The position numbers and the translations under genes are program-made. Shown piece by piece: positions 33,398-43,097 of a DNA stretch of 64,000 bases (position 1 is its first letter; each line of letters starts with the position of its first letter). The DNA comes from CAZEDM01 sp964511075 (GTDB lineage: Bacteria; Zixibacteria; MSB-5A5; RBG-16-43-9): assembly GCA_964511075.1 (NCBI GenBank), contig CAZEDM010000002.1, forward strand, positions 186,001-250,000, read 5' to 3'. A model generated the notes under the pieces. The model saw only the letters and a program-made list of their open reading frames with translations, was not told the DNA's origin and ran no database searches.

Positions 33398-34495
33398 ATG
33401 AGAAAACAGTTGGAGAAAAAAGGTAAGAGCCTCCTAATCGGTCTTTTGCGATTTTTTTTAAGGAACAGGCCGCTTCAGGGTGAGGTCGGCCTTTCCTCTA
33501 TCAAAAGAATACTGGTGGTCAGGCAGGATGACCGTATAGGCAACCTGGTTTTGACCACACCCCTGCTCTTAGCTTTAAGAAAGGGTTTCCCTCAAGCCCG
33601 AATCACCTTTTTAGCCAGCCAGGTATTTGCCGAGCTTTTTTCAGGCTCCCAATTGGTGGATGAGCTTCTGGTCCTGCAGAAAAAAAAGTATATACGCAAT
33701 CCTTTGACTTTCATCCGCAATATACTCAGGCTCCAAAAAAAAAGATTTGACCTGGCTTTCGACTGCTCGGATGAGAATCATCTTTCCTTCGGTCACGGGA
33801 TGTGGATTTACCTTTCCGGAGCCAGATACCGTATAGGGCATAAGAGAGACGGAAGCGATCTTTTTCTGAACATAGAAGTGCCGCCGGTTAACCATACCCG
33901 CCACGCCGTAGATATGCATTTGGACCTTCTGAGATTTCTGATTCCGTCAGATACCACAGAATTACCATACCTGGAAGTGAAAAAAGAAGAGGAAGTATAT
34001 ATCCGCAGTTATTTAAAAGATATGGGAATAGGAGACGATGATCCTTTAGTTGGGATAAACCTGGGAGGGACCGGTAACAAAAGATGGGAGATAGAAAATT
34101 TTATTCAATTGGGAAATAGATTAAAGGAAAAAGAAAAACTAAAAATAATATATATCTGGGGTCCGCAGGAGAAAGAGATGGTAAAAGGCTTGAACGTTTC
34201 TGGAGTTTTAGGCGAAATATTACCGCTGCCGGAGCTTTCTGTTCTTTTGAAAAGATGCAACCTTTTCATCTCCTCCGATTCGGGCGTAATGCATCTGGCA
34301 ACTGCAGTGGGAACTCCTACACTGGCTATTTTTACCCATTCCGATCCGCAGAAATATGGACCCAGAGGTGAAAAACACAGGGTGATAACTTCACGGGAGG
34401 GCAAAGTGAAAGTAAATGAAGTGTTAGAAGAGGCTTTGAAGACGATTAGAGAATTATCTAATGTTAAACAATTACAGATGACAAATGACAAATAA
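33398..34495 (+). CDS. glycosyltransferase family 9 (heptosyltransferase-type)
   Basis: A 365-residue GT9 enzyme, the family of ADP-heptose:LPS heptosyltransferases acting on the inner core at the cytoplasmic face of the inner membrane. Visible motifs: ILVVRQDDRIGNLVLTTPLL at the N-terminal Rossmann domain, a G-x-N-x-G-G-T-G segment in the second domain (VGINLGGTGNKRWEI), and FISSDSGVMHLATAVGTPTLAIF, the donor-binding region. First of three GT9 genes within 8 kb, so successive core heptoses are likely. The exact acceptor cannot be told. Confidence 0.88.
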   Translation: MRKQLEKKGKSLLIGLLRFFLRNRPLQGEVGLSSIKRILVVRQDDRIGNLVLTTPLLLALRKGFPQARITFLASQVFAELFSGSQLVDELLVLQKKKYIRNPLTFIRNILRLQKKRFDLAFDCSDENHLSFGHGMWIYLSGARYRIGHKRDGSDLFLNIEVPPVNHTRHAVDMHLDLLRFLIPSDTTELPYLEVKKEEEVYIRSYLKDMGIGDDDPLVGINLGGTGNKRWEIENFIQLGNRLKEKEKLKIIYIWGPQEKEMVKGLNVSGVLGEILPLPELSVLLKRCNLFISSDSGVMHLATAVGTPTLAIFTHSDPQKYGPRGEKHRVITSREGKVKVNEVLEEALKTIRELSNVKQLQMTNDK

Positions 34496-34520
34496 AAGTT
34501 AAACTGTTACAAGGAGATCT

Positions 34521-34572
34521 GGAGTGTAAACCTTCAGGTTTACCATTGGATAAAGCTAAAGCTTTATACTCC
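34521..34572 (+). repeat. two-headed REP element, GGAGTGTA family
   Basis: GGAGTGTAAACC-TTCA-GGTTTACC then ATAAAGC-TAAA-GCTTTATACTCC. It has the GGAG variant of the REP head. A longer reading frame of the next gene begins inside it, which argues against that start. Confidence 0.85.
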
Positions 34573-34605
34573 AGAGCAAAGACGCTACAAAAAGAAAGAT
34601 TTAAA

Positions 34606-36465
34606 ATGAAACTTTATCTCAGACTTTTAAGCTTCTTAAGACCGCATCTGAAAGCTCTTGTAGGGGCGATAATCTTTATGATTCTTTTTGCGGGGATGAG
34701 CGGGTTCTCCCTTACTATGATAGTTCCCTTTACCAAGATGATTTTCTACGAACAGAGTACGTCTGCACCTGACTCTGCAAAAATATCCTCTGACAAAACC
34801 ACTGAAAAAGGAGAGAACCTGGTAGTTCTGGTTCCTGGAAAATTGAAGGAGAAATTCGATTCCTGGCTTAAAGGAAAAGATAAGCTGGATAGCCTTAAGC
34901 GATTATGTATCTTCATCTTAGTTATTTTCTTCCTGAAGAACATTTTCTGGTATTTGGAAAATTATCTGATGATAATAGTGCAGGAGGGAGTGGTCAAAGA
35001 CCTGCGGGATAAGCTTTATGCTCATTATCATCTTCTGCCCATAGAATATTTTTACGGGAAGAAAACCGGGATGTTAATCTCCAGGGTGACCAACGACGTC
35101 ACTCTGGTGAGGTCAGCTGTTTCCTCCGGTTTTGCCGGAGGGCTTCGTCAGATTTTTCTGGCGATAGCGTTTCTCTTTCTGGTTATCTGGGCAAGCTGGA
35201 AATTGACCCTGATCGCCCTGCTTCTTTTCCCGCCCAGCATCTTCATAATCACCGAGGTAGGGAAAAGGCTGCGCTCCCGGAGCGTTTTATCACAGCAGAA
35301 GATGGGTAATATAACCTCGATTTTACAGGAGACCGTGTCCGGGATAAAGGTGGTTAAGGCTTTTGCCATGGAGAAATTCGAGCTTAAGAAATTTTTCAAC
35401 TATACACGGGATTATTTCAAGACTATGGTGAGGTTGACCAGGGTAGGCTCTTTTGCTCCTCCTTTGACCGAGTTCTTCGGGGTGGTGGCTGGAGTTTTGA
35501 TCCTCTGGTTTGGAGGAAGAAGCATCTTAGCAGGCGGTGGGCTTACTCCGGACCGGTTTTTCCTTTTCCTCTTGGCCATGTTCTCTCTGATGCAGCCCTT
35601 GAAGATCCTGAGCCATGTGAACATAGATATACAACAGGGGCTGGCAGCAGCCACACGGATCTTCGAGGTGCTGGATACTCAGCCCAAGATAAAAAATCCG
35701 GAGGATGGGGTTAAGATAGAAAGTTTAAAGCAAAGCGTGAGATTCAAACAGGTATCGTTCAGGTATGATAAAAAGAAAGAAGCTTTGAACAAAATCAATC
35801 TGGAGGTTAAATCCGGGGAGATAGTAGCCCTGGTCGGTCCCTCCGGTGCAGGTAAATCGACCCTGGTGGATTTGCTACCCCGCTTTTACGACCCTACAGA
35901 AGGGGTCATCGAGGTGGATGGAACTGATTTAAAAAAGATGGATATAACCTCGTTGCGTAACCTGATGGGAATAGTAACCCAGGAGACAATTCTTTTTAAT
36001 GACACCATCTGGAATAACATTGCCTACGGTGACGAGAAAGCTACACAGGAGAAGATCGAGGAAGCAGCTAAGATGGCAAACGCTTACGAGTTTATCCGTG
36101 GTTTACCAGAGGGGCTCAACACCATAATCGGAGACAGGGGGGTCAAGCTTTCCGGAGGTGAGAGGCAGAGGCTGGCTATTGCGCGGGCTTTGTATAAAAA
36201 CCCCTCCATCCTGATCTTCGATGAGGCAACCTCAGCCCTGGATTCTGAATCGGAGTTGTTAGTGCAGGAGGCGATCGATAGGCTGATGAAAAACCGCACC
36301 ACCTTCGTGATTGCTCACCGACTTTCCACCATTCAGAACGCGGATAAAATAGTGGTGATAGATGAAGGTAAAATAGTTCAGATAGGAAAGCATAAGGAGC
36401 TGATCCAGCAGGAAGGACTGTACAAGAAGCTTTACGAGATGCAGTTTAAATATAATAATAAATAA
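34606..36465 (+). CDS. MsbA-type lipid A / LPS ABC exporter
   Basis: A 619-residue half-size ABC exporter with an N-terminal six-helix membrane domain (about 1-320) and a C-terminal ATPase domain with Walker A GPSGAGKST, signature LSGGERQRLAIARAL, Walker B ILIFDEATSALD and the H-loop AHRLSTI. Placement among LPS-core glycosyltransferases indicates it flips lipid A-core to the periplasmic leaflet. The start at 34606 is chosen because the upstream in-frame ATG (34546) lies inside a REP element. A hydrophilic segment of about 65 residues between the first two membrane helices is longer than in E. coli MsbA. Confidence 0.88.
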   Translation: MKLYLRLLSFLRPHLKALVGAIIFMILFAGMSGFSLTMIVPFTKMIFYEQSTSAPDSAKISSDKTTEKGENLVVLVPGKLKEKFDSWLKGKDKLDSLKRLCIFILVIFFLKNIFWYLENYLMIIVQEGVVKDLRDKLYAHYHLLPIEYFYGKKTGMLISRVTNDVTLVRSAVSSGFAGGLRQIFLAIAFLFLVIWASWKLTLIALLLFPPSIFIITEVGKRLRSRSVLSQQKMGNITSILQETVSGIKVVKAFAMEKFELKKFFNYTRDYFKTMVRLTRVGSFAPPLTEFFGVVAGVLILWFGGRSILAGGGLTPDRFFLFLLAMFSLMQPLKILSHVNIDIQQGLAAATRIFEVLDTQPKIKNPEDGVKIESLKQSVRFKQVSFRYDKKKEALNKINLEVKSGEIVALVGPSGAGKSTLVDLLPRFYDPTEGVIEVDGTDLKKMDITSLRNLMGIVTQETILFNDTIWNNIAYGDEKATQEKIEEAAKMANAYEFIRGLPEGLNTIIGDRGVKLSGGERQRLAIARALYKNPSILIFDEATSALDSESELLVQEAIDRLMKNRTTFVIAHRLSTIQNADKIVVIDEGKIVQIGKHKELIQQEGLYKKLYEMQFKYNNK

Positions 36466-36466
36466 A

Positions 36467-36496
36467 GTAAGACGTAAGACGAGAGAAGTTAGACGA
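36467..36496 (+). repeat. degenerate GTAAGAC direct repeat
   Basis: GTAAGACGTAAGACGAGAG followed by AAGTTAGACG, just after the exporter stop. Similar strings occur at 53536, 56987, 58431 and 61710, always a short way after a stop codon. Confidence 0.6.
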
Positions 36497-36504
36497 AAAA
36501 AACG

Positions 36505-36559
36505 GTAGAACAGACATTCCTGTCTGTTCTTAAAGGTCAGACAAGAATGTCTAACCTAC
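36505..36559 (+). repeat. two-headed REP element, GTAGAACAG family
   Basis: GTAGAACAGACA-TTCC-TGTCTGTTC and then AGACAAGAATGTCTAACCTAC. The GTAG head and CTAC tail are retained while the hairpin arm is AGACA/TGTCT. Confidence 0.8.
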
Positions 36560-36570
36560 CAGCAGAAATC

Positions 36571-36594
36571 GTAGGGCAAGGCTTTAGCCTTGCT
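36571..36594 (+). repeat. single-headed REP element, GTAGGGCA family
   Basis: GTAGGGCAAGGC-TTTA-GCCTTGC. Confidence 0.8.
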
Positions 36595-36609
36595 CTGGAG
36601 ATTTAGTAC

Positions 36610-36657
36610 GGAGTGTAAACCTTTAGGTTTACTGATAAAGCTAAAGCTTTATATTCC
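36610..36657 (+). repeat. two-headed REP element, GGAGTGTA family
   Basis: GGAGTGTAAACC-TTTA-GGTTTAC then ATAAAGC-TAAA-GCTTTATATTCC. Second copy of the family at 34521; three REP families lie side by side in this one 220-bp gap. Confidence 0.8.
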
Positions 36658-36686
36658 ATAAAAAAGAACTACGAAATAAAGAATAG

Positions 36687-37778
36687 ATGCCAAAAATTCA
36701 GCCACAAAAGATTTTAATCATTCAACTTCGTCGTATCGGGGATGTGCTGATGTGCACTCCTTCTATCAGAGCTTTACGTCAGAGTTTTCCGCAGAGCAGT
36801 ATCTCTTTTCTCACCGAGACAGAGTCTGAGCCGGTTTTGAGATTTAACCCTTATCTAGCTGAGAAGATAATTTTGGATAAAAAAAGATACGGTAATTTTT
36901 TTTATCTCTGGGGAATAGTGAGAGATTTAAGAAGGAAAAAATTCGACCTAACAATAGATTTTTTTGGAAATCCCCGCAGTGCTTATTTTACTTTTTTGTC
37001 CGGAGCTAAGTTTCGCCTGGGGTTTGACCTTTCCTTTAGAAAAATCTGGTATAACCTTTTAGCCCCACGAGGAAATTCCTCGGAATATGCGGCATTGTCC
37101 CGCTTAAAAGCATTAAGAACCCTGGGAGTGGAATCGGATGACTGCAGGCTGGATTTTTACCTGTCGGACGAGGCTCGAAATTTCGCAGAAAAATTTTTTC
37201 TAAAAGAAGATCTTAAGGATGACAATTTAATTATCTCTGTTTCTCCCACCAGCAGGAGGAAATTTAATTTCTATCATCTTGAAAGGTATGCTAAAATCTG
37301 CGACTGGCTCATGAATGAATACTCAGCCAAAATTATCCTGGCCTGGGGTCCTGGAGAGGATAAAATAGTCTGGGAATTAGCAGCTAAGATGAAGAATAAA
37401 CCTTTAATCTCACCGCAAACCCCGACTCTTCTGGAGTTAGGTGCAATCCTTGAAAGAGGTGACCTGCATATAGGAAATGATAACGGCACCAAGCATATTG
37501 CAACTGCTTTAGGCAAACCTACTTTTACCATTTATGGACCAAACAGTCCTTTAAGCTGGACTTACCCTGACCCTCAGAGACACGATTACATCAAAAAGGA
37601 AGTGGAATGTCCAAATTGCGAAAAGGAAAAACATAAATGCGAAAACCTGGAGTGCCTGGATTATTCGGTGGATGAGGTTAAGGAAAAGATTTCAGAATTC
37701 TTGAACTCTTTAAATGAGTTGAAACATAAGGTTAATTTAGCAAAACAAGGAAAGTCAGGATTAGTTAGGGACAATTAA
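36687..37778 (+). CDS. glycosyltransferase family 9 (heptosyltransferase-type)
   Basis: A 363-residue GT9 protein like the other two in this cluster: ILIIQLRRIGDVLMCTPSIR at the N-terminus, a central linker, and GDLHIGNDNGTKHIATALGKPT, the donor-binding signature, followed by a Pro-rich Y-G-P-N-S-P loop. A C-terminal Cys cluster (C-P-N-C...C-x4-C-L-D) is also seen in other GT9 proteins. Probably adds a heptose or related sugar to the LPS core. It starts beyond a REP-rich gap rather than directly after the exporter gene. Confidence 0.87.
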   Translation: MPKIQPQKILIIQLRRIGDVLMCTPSIRALRQSFPQSSISFLTETESEPVLRFNPYLAEKIILDKKRYGNFFYLWGIVRDLRRKKFDLTIDFFGNPRSAYFTFLSGAKFRLGFDLSFRKIWYNLLAPRGNSSEYAALSRLKALRTLGVESDDCRLDFYLSDEARNFAEKFFLKEDLKDDNLIISVSPTSRRKFNFYHLERYAKICDWLMNEYSAKIILAWGPGEDKIVWELAAKMKNKPLISPQTPTLLELGAILERGDLHIGNDNGTKHIATALGKPTFTIYGPNSPLSWTYPDPQRHDYIKKEVECPNCEKEKHKCENLECLDYSVDEVKEKISEFLNSLNELKHKVNLAKQGKSGLVRDN

Positions 37779-37780
37779 CC

Positions 37781-37814
37781 TCTCCCTATCCCTCTCCTTA
37801 GAAAGGAGAGGGGA
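37781..37814. repeat. palindrome CTCTCC-TTAGAAA-GGAGAG with flanking CCCTCTCC-type sequence
   Basis: Short relative of the 73-bp repeats at 43915 and 46721, directly after the glycosyltransferase stop. Confidence 0.6.
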
Positions 37815-37821
37815 AGTTAAT

Positions 37822-37878
37822 GTAGCGGAAACCTTTAGGTTTCCATAGGGAGAATGGAAGGCTGAAGCCTTCCCCTAC
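37822..37878 (+). repeat. two-headed REP element, GTAGCGG family
   Basis: GTAGCGGAAACC-TTTA-GGTTTCC then GGAAGGC-TGAA-GCCTTCCCCTAC. It ends 5 bp before the next start codon. Confidence 0.85.
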
Positions 37879-37883
37879 ATGAA

Positions 37884-39008
37884 ATGAAAAAGACGCTTAA
37901 CATACTTCAACTGGTGAACGTCAGGTGGTATAATGCCTGTGCTCATTATGCCGTGACTTTGTCCTCAGCTTTGCAAAAAAGGGGTCATAGAGTGATAGTA
38001 GCCGGAGATATAAATTCCCCTCCTCTAAAAATAGCAGAAAGTATGGGGCTGGAAACTTTCCAGGACTTGTATATTAGCTACCAGAATCCGGGCAGGTTTT
38101 TTTATAATCTAAAAAGGCTCTCTGATTTAATAGAAGAAGAAAGAATCGACCTGGTAAATGCTCATCAGGGAGAGGGGCATTTATATGTTGCTCTGGTAAA
38201 GAAACTTTTTGGGAAGAATTTCGTTCTTATCCGCACGCGAGGAGATCAGAGGAAACCCAAAAAGGGTCTATTTAACCGAAAACTGAATGAAAAATGGATA
38301 AACGGGCTAATTACCACTGCAGAGGTTTTAAAGCAGAGTTATTTAGAGCAATTCAGTCTGAATCAAAATAGACTAATCAATATCCCCCTGGGGATTGACC
38401 CGGATTATTTTTACCCGGTGGATAAAAATCCGGGATTAAAAAAGAGCTTGGACATCTCCAGTGACGAACTGATCGTTGGAATCCTGGGAAGACTTTCTCC
38501 GGTAAAGGGTCATATATATTTCATCCAGGCGGCTTTTGAGGTTTTGAAGGAATTCAAGCAGGTTAAATTTCTGATCGCAGGAGAGGATGCACAGGTTAAA
38601 TCTTACCGTCTAAAGGAACTGGTCGGCAAGATGGGAATATCGGACAAATTCGTCTTCACAGGCAGGGCAGACGATTCGAGAGAGGTAATCTCGCTTATGG
38701 ATATTGGAGTGGTTGCTTCGATCGGCTCGGAGACCGTGTGCCGGGTGGCTCTGGAATATATGGCTTTGGGCAAGCCGGTTATAGGGACCGAGGTTAATGG
38801 AATACCCGAAGTGATTAGGGACGGGATAAATGGACTTTTAGTCAAACCTATGGATAGCCGGGAAATGGCTGAGGAGATGCTCAGACTCCTTAAAAATAAA
38901 GATGAAAGGGAAAGCTTCGGGAAGGCCGGAAGGTCTTTAGCAGAAAAAGAATTCTCATTGGAAACGTTCGCGCAAAAGACCGAGGAATTTTATTTTAGAT
39001 ATTTGTAG
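37884..39008 (+). CDS. glycosyltransferase family 4
   Basis: A 374-residue GT-B glycosyltransferase. Motifs: the N-terminal Rossmann domain opens with LQLVNVRWYNACAHYAVTL; the C-terminal GT4 domain contains VGILGRLSPVKGHIYFIQAA and the conserved E-x7-E type motif in the region SETVCRVALEYMALGKPVIGTEV. It uses an activated sugar to extend the LPS core or an exopolysaccharide; substrate unknown. It lies between GT9 and GT2 genes in the same direction, with an 18-bp gap to the next. Confidence 0.87.
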   Translation: MKKTLNILQLVNVRWYNACAHYAVTLSSALQKRGHRVIVAGDINSPPLKIAESMGLETFQDLYISYQNPGRFFYNLKRLSDLIEEERIDLVNAHQGEGHLYVALVKKLFGKNFVLIRTRGDQRKPKKGLFNRKLNEKWINGLITTAEVLKQSYLEQFSLNQNRLINIPLGIDPDYFYPVDKNPGLKKSLDISSDELIVGILGRLSPVKGHIYFIQAAFEVLKEFKQVKFLIAGEDAQVKSYRLKELVGKMGISDKFVFTGRADDSREVISLMDIGVVASIGSETVCRVALEYMALGKPVIGTEVNGIPEVIRDGINGLLVKPMDSREMAEEMLRLLKNKDERESFGKAGRSLAEKEFSLETFAQKTEEFYFRYL

Positions 39009-39026
39009 AACACACCAGGTAAAATT

Positions 39027-39797
39027 ATGTCTAAAATCTCCGCGGTGGTCATTGCTTATAATGAAGAAAAAAATATCCGCCGCTGTCTGGAAAGCATAAG
39101 CTGGGCTGACGAGATAGTGCTGGTGGATTCCTACAGCCAGGACAGGACCAAGGAGATTGCCAAAGCCTTCACAGATAAAATCTATGACCTGGAGTGTGAA
39201 GGGTTCGGAAGAAAAAAAGAATTTGCCAGAACCAAAACTGTCTATAACTGGATTCTGTCTATTGATGCGGATGAGGTGGTTTCAGTCAGATTAAGAGAGG
39301 AGATCAAAAGGATAGTCCGGGAAGATGAAGCCTTAGACGGATATTACATCCCGCGTCTTTCGAATTTCCTGGGCAAATGGATCAGGTATGGCGGCTGGTA
39401 TCCGGATTATGTCTTAAGGCTTTTCAGGAAAGATAAGGCGAAGTTCGATCAATCCCTGGTGCATGAGAAGTTAGTTTTGGAGGGGAAGACAGGTCGTCTG
39501 AAAAACGAGCTTCTGCATTATACCGACCCGACCATCAGCCATTATCTTTTGAAGATGAATAAGTATACTACCCTGGGAGCAAAGATGCTTCTGGATGAGG
39601 GGAAAAGAGCTACTTTTTTCGATATGCTCATCAGGCCTCCGGCTCTGTTCCTTAAGATGTTTATTGTTAAATTCGGCTTTCTGGACGGCTGGTATGGTTA
39701 CCTCTTAGCCATACTTTCCTCTTTTCACGTTCTGCTCAAGTACGCCAAGCTGTGGAATCTCAACAAACCCCGGGCAAGCCAAGAAAAATCTACTTGA
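39027..39797 (+). CDS. glycosyltransferase family 2, LPS-core type
   Basis: A 256-residue GT-A enzyme similar in pattern to WaaE/KdtX core beta-glucosyltransferases. It has ISAVVIAYNEEKNIRRCLES and the EIVLVDSYSQDRT nucleotide-binding region, the I-D-A-D-E metal-binding DxD-like motif, and the later FGRKKEFARTK and a YWxR-equivalent 'GWYPDYVLRLFRKDKAKF'. No membrane helix is obvious except a mildly hydrophobic C-terminal segment. It belongs to the LPS-core cluster. Confidence 0.88.
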   Translation: MSKISAVVIAYNEEKNIRRCLESISWADEIVLVDSYSQDRTKEIAKAFTDKIYDLECEGFGRKKEFARTKTVYNWILSIDADEVVSVRLREEIKRIVREDEALDGYYIPRLSNFLGKWIRYGGWYPDYVLRLFRKDKAKFDQSLVHEKLVLEGKTGRLKNELLHYTDPTISHYLLKMNKYTTLGAKMLLDEGKRATFFDMLIRPPALFLKMFIVKFGFLDGWYGYLLAILSSFHVLLKYAKLWNLNKPRASQEKST

Positions 39798-39892
39798 TTT
39801 GCCTCATACCGTTGGATATTATAGAAACAAATAGTGGCAAAGGGTTGAATTTCGATTTTTGCATATAATTTTGTTTATATTTTTCTGCAGCA

Positions 39893-40951
39893 ATGAAAAA
39901 AATTGATATAAAAGGGAATGAGAGATTTTTGGTGGTGAGGACCGACCATATCGGAGACGTGTTGTTGTCCACTCCGGTTTTGGAGGCAATAAAAAGAAAA
40001 TATCCTCAATCCAGTGTGAGTATGATGATCTCACCCTATACTAAAGACCTTCTTGCTAATAACCCCTGGGTAGATGAGATAATAACAGACGAGCAAAAAA
40101 CTTCCGGGGGTTTCTTCCGCCTGGTAAAATTTTTAAGGAAAGAAAAATTCGATTGTGCAATTTTATTACGTCCGACTTTAAGACTGGCTTTACTTCTATT
40201 TCTGTCAGGAATGAAAGTTAGAATAGGCACAGGCTACCGGGCATATCAGTTCCTTTTCAACTGTAAGGTTTACGAGCATCGTAAAACTATTGAGAAGCAC
40301 GAGCTGGAATATAATTTAGGTATGCTTGCTCCTCTGGGAATCCCAAATGAAGGATACAAGCCCAGGATATACCTCTCAGCGGAAGAAGAAAGACATTCTC
40401 AAAGGTTATTCAGCGACTTACAGATCAAAAAGGACGAGCTGAAAATCGCAATTCATCCGGGAAGCGGGAACTCCTCCCTGAATTATCCCTTGGGTAAATT
40501 CGTACTGTTAGCCGATAAACTTATAGAGGAGTTTTCTGCCAGGGTCATCTTAACCGGAAATGATAAAGAAGTGGAGCTATCCCAGACCATCAGACACAGG
40601 ATGAGAAACAAGCCGGTCGATCTTACCGGTAAGACCAATCTCCGGGAACTATCTTCCCTTCTAAAAGGCTCAGACCTTTTGATCTCCAACAGCACCGGGC
40701 CGATGCATATGGCAGTCGCCCTGGGGACTCCGGTGGTAGCTCTTTTCTCCCCGCTTTTCGTAGCCAGCCCTAAGAGATGGGGTCCTTACGGTGAGGGAAA
40801 TGAGGTGGTTATGCCGCCTTTGGAGATATGTCATAAATGCGTGAGGGAAAAATGTTCTTCCTTCAACTGTATGGATAAAATAGATCCAGATGAGATCGTA
40901 TCACGGGTAAGAAAGATCCTGGACAGAAGATCAAAAAAGGTGAGTAGATGA
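39893..40951 (+). CDS. glycosyltransferase family 9 (ADP-heptose:LPS heptosyltransferase-type)
   Basis: A 352-residue GT9 enzyme, the third of the cluster and closest to WaaF/WaaC patterns: FLVVRTDHIGDVLLSTPVLEA at the N-terminus, LKIAIHPGSGNSSLNYP in the donor domain, and DLLISNSTGPMHMAVALGTP followed by a C-terminal Cys-containing loop (C-H-K-C...C-S-S-F-N-C). It is separated from the GT2 gene by a 95-bp AT-rich spacer that may hold a promoter. It overlaps the rel gene by 4 bp. Confidence 0.9.
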   Translation: MKKIDIKGNERFLVVRTDHIGDVLLSTPVLEAIKRKYPQSSVSMMISPYTKDLLANNPWVDEIITDEQKTSGGFFRLVKFLRKEKFDCAILLRPTLRLALLLFLSGMKVRIGTGYRAYQFLFNCKVYEHRKTIEKHELEYNLGMLAPLGIPNEGYKPRIYLSAEEERHSQRLFSDLQIKKDELKIAIHPGSGNSSLNYPLGKFVLLADKLIEEFSARVILTGNDKEVELSQTIRHRMRNKPVDLTGKTNLRELSSLLKGSDLLISNSTGPMHMAVALGTPVVALFSPLFVASPKRWGPYGEGNEVVMPPLEICHKCVREKCSSFNCMDKIDPDEIVSRVRKILDRRSKKVSR

Positions 40952-43086
40952 ATTTAGCCGAATTCGTCATAAGAATCGAATCCTTCAACGCCAACGTGGA
41001 TATACCGCTTCTTAAGAAAGCCTACGAGTTCTCGGATAAAGCCCACCAGGGCCAGTTCCGGGAATCGGGCGACCCCTATATCCAGCACTGCCTGGAAGTG
41101 GCTTTCATCTTAGCTGAACAGCATCTGGATACAGCCACCATTGCTGCAGGGATGATTCACGATATCATCGAGGAGACCAGTATAACGCTGGAGGAGATAA
41201 AAAAGGAGTTCGGCGAAGAGATCGCCATGCTGGCGGACGGGGTTACCAAGATAGGGGAGTTTGACTTCAAGAGTGCGGAAGAGGAGCAGGCGGAAAATTA
41301 CCGCAAGCTGCTTCTGTCAATGGCAAAGGATATCAGGGTGATAATCATCAAGCTGGCAGACAGGCTTCACAACATGCGGACCTTAAACGCCCTGCACAGG
41401 GAAAAACAGCTTAAGATAGCCCAGGAGACCAAAGAAGTCTATGCTCCTTTAGCCCACCGCTTCGGTATGGCGATGATCAAGGCGGAATTAGAGGACCTCT
41501 CTTTTAAATACCTGGAGCCGGAGGCTTATACCGACCTATTGCTAAACATCACCGAGAGGAAGGAGATGAGGGAGGAGTACATACAGGAAGTGGTGATACC
41601 GCTGAAAGAGGAGCTAAAGAAATCAGAGATAAAGGCCGAGATAACCGGTCGAACCAAACATCTATCCAGCATCTACCGCAAGGTCAGGGAACAGCATAAA
41701 CCGCTGGACGAGATCTACGACCTGTTTGCCATTCGCGTGCTCGTCAGTTCAGTGGGCGAATGCTATCAGGCACTGGGGATAATTCACAGCCTGTGGACTC
41801 CGGTAGCAGAGAGGTTCAGGGATTACATAGCAACCCCCAAGAGGAATATGTATCAATCCCTGCATACCACCGTCATCGGGTCCCGGGGGAGGGCGGTCGA
41901 GATACAGATAAGAACCCATCATATGCACCATACTGCGGAGTACGGTATTGCGGCTCACTGGCTTTACAAGGAAGGCAAAAAGGAGCTGGACGAGTCGGAC
42001 AAGCAGATGATCTGGTTAAGGGAGGTTCTGGAATGGCAGAGGGAGCTTTCCAACCCCAGGGAATTTCTGGAATATCTCAAGATAGATTTATTCCCGGATG
42101 ACGTTTTCGTATTCACCCCTCTGGGCGAGTTGAAACAGCTGCCCAGGGGCTCGACTCCGCTCGATTTCGCATACGCCGTTCATACGGAGGTGGGTCAGCA
42201 CTGCACAGGTGCACGGGTGAACGGCAGAATGGTGCCGCTTAATACCGTGCTGTCCAGCGGAGACAAGATCGAGATAATCACCTCCCCTCATCAGCTGCCT
42301 TCACAGGACTGGCTGAAGATCGTCAAAACCACCAAAGCCCGGAGCAAGATCAGGCACTATCTCAAGCAGAAGGAATACGAGGAGAGTCTGAATCTGGGGA
42401 AGGTGATCCTGGAAAAGGAGCTGAGGAGACATCACCACAAGTTATTGGGTGAGCCTGATCTTACCGATATAAGTTCAAAGTTGAATCTATCCTCGTCCGA
42501 AGCGCTCTACTCCGCATTGGGGAAAGGCAACCTGTCGGTAAAGCAGGTTCTGCAGGAGATACTCCCGGAGGAAGAGCCTGAAGAGGTCAAAGAGGGTTTC
42601 ATCCAGAAATTCGTGGAGAAAGCCAGGAAAGGAACCGGCATAAAGATACAGGGTATGGATAACCTTATGTTCAGGTTCGCCCAGTGCTGCCAGCCGATTC
42701 CGGGGGAGAGGGTTGTTGGTTTTGTCACCCGTGGCAGAGGGGTTTCCGTTCACCGGGCAGACTGCGTCAATGCTCTGCAGATGATGCTGGATTCCAACAG
42801 GAAGGTGGAGGTGGAATGGGACGTGGACAAGAATCAGTCTTTTTTGGTTAAACTGGAGATACTGTTGGAGGACAGGAAGAATATGTTAAGGGACATAACC
42901 GAGGCTATCGCAGATGCGGATACCAATATCAGGGGAGCCGAGATAAAGCCCGGGCAGGCGGCTACGGTGGGAACTTTTCTCGTAGAGGTCAAGAATCTGA
43001 GGCATCTAAACCGGGCTATCAAGAGGATAAAAAGAGTAAAAGGGGTGATTGAGGTCGAGCGGGCTAAAGGGGTAGAGTTTGAATAG
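40948..43086 (+). CDS. bifunctional (p)ppGpp synthetase/hydrolase, Rel/SpoT type
   Basis: Stringent-response enzyme that makes and degrades (p)ppGpp. The 712-residue protein has the HD hydrolase domain with H-D in AAGMIHDIIEET and the KLADRLHNMRTL motif (both needed for hydrolysis), the synthetase domain with YDLFAIRVLV, MYQSLHTTV and VEIQIRT, then TGS (VFTPLGELKQLPRGSTPLDFAY, about 390-450), a ZBD/CC-type region with R-F-A-Q-C-C-Q-P-I-P-G and HRADC, and a C-terminal ACT domain. Both catalytic halves look intact. It overlaps the GT9 gene by 4 bp, so it is translationally coupled to LPS-core genes. Confidence 0.95.
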   Translation: MNLAEFVIRIESFNANVDIPLLKKAYEFSDKAHQGQFRESGDPYIQHCLEVAFILAEQHLDTATIAAGMIHDIIEETSITLEEIKKEFGEEIAMLADGVTKIGEFDFKSAEEEQAENYRKLLLSMAKDIRVIIIKLADRLHNMRTLNALHREKQLKIAQETKEVYAPLAHRFGMAMIKAELEDLSFKYLEPEAYTDLLLNITERKEMREEYIQEVVIPLKEELKKSEIKAEITGRTKHLSSIYRKVREQHKPLDEIYDLFAIRVLVSSVGECYQALGIIHSLWTPVAERFRDYIATPKRNMYQSLHTTVIGSRGRAVEIQIRTHHMHHTAEYGIAAHWLYKEGKKELDESDKQMIWLREVLEWQRELSNPREFLEYLKIDLFPDDVFVFTPLGELKQLPRGSTPLDFAYAVHTEVGQHCTGARVNGRMVPLNTVLSSGDKIEIITSPHQLPSQDWLKIVKTTKARSKIRHYLKQKEYEESLNLGKVILEKELRRHHHKLLGEPDLTDISSKLNLSSSEALYSALGKGNLSVKQVLQEILPEEEPEEVKEGFIQKFVEKARKGTGIKIQGMDNLMFRFAQCCQPIPGERVVGFVTRGRGVSVHRADCVNALQMMLDSNRKVEVEWDVDKNQSFLVKLEILLEDRKNMLRDITEAIADADTNIRGAEIKPGQAATVGTFLVEVKNLRHLNRAIKRIKRVKGVIEVERAKGVEFE

Positions 43087-43097
43087 AGCAAGGAAGT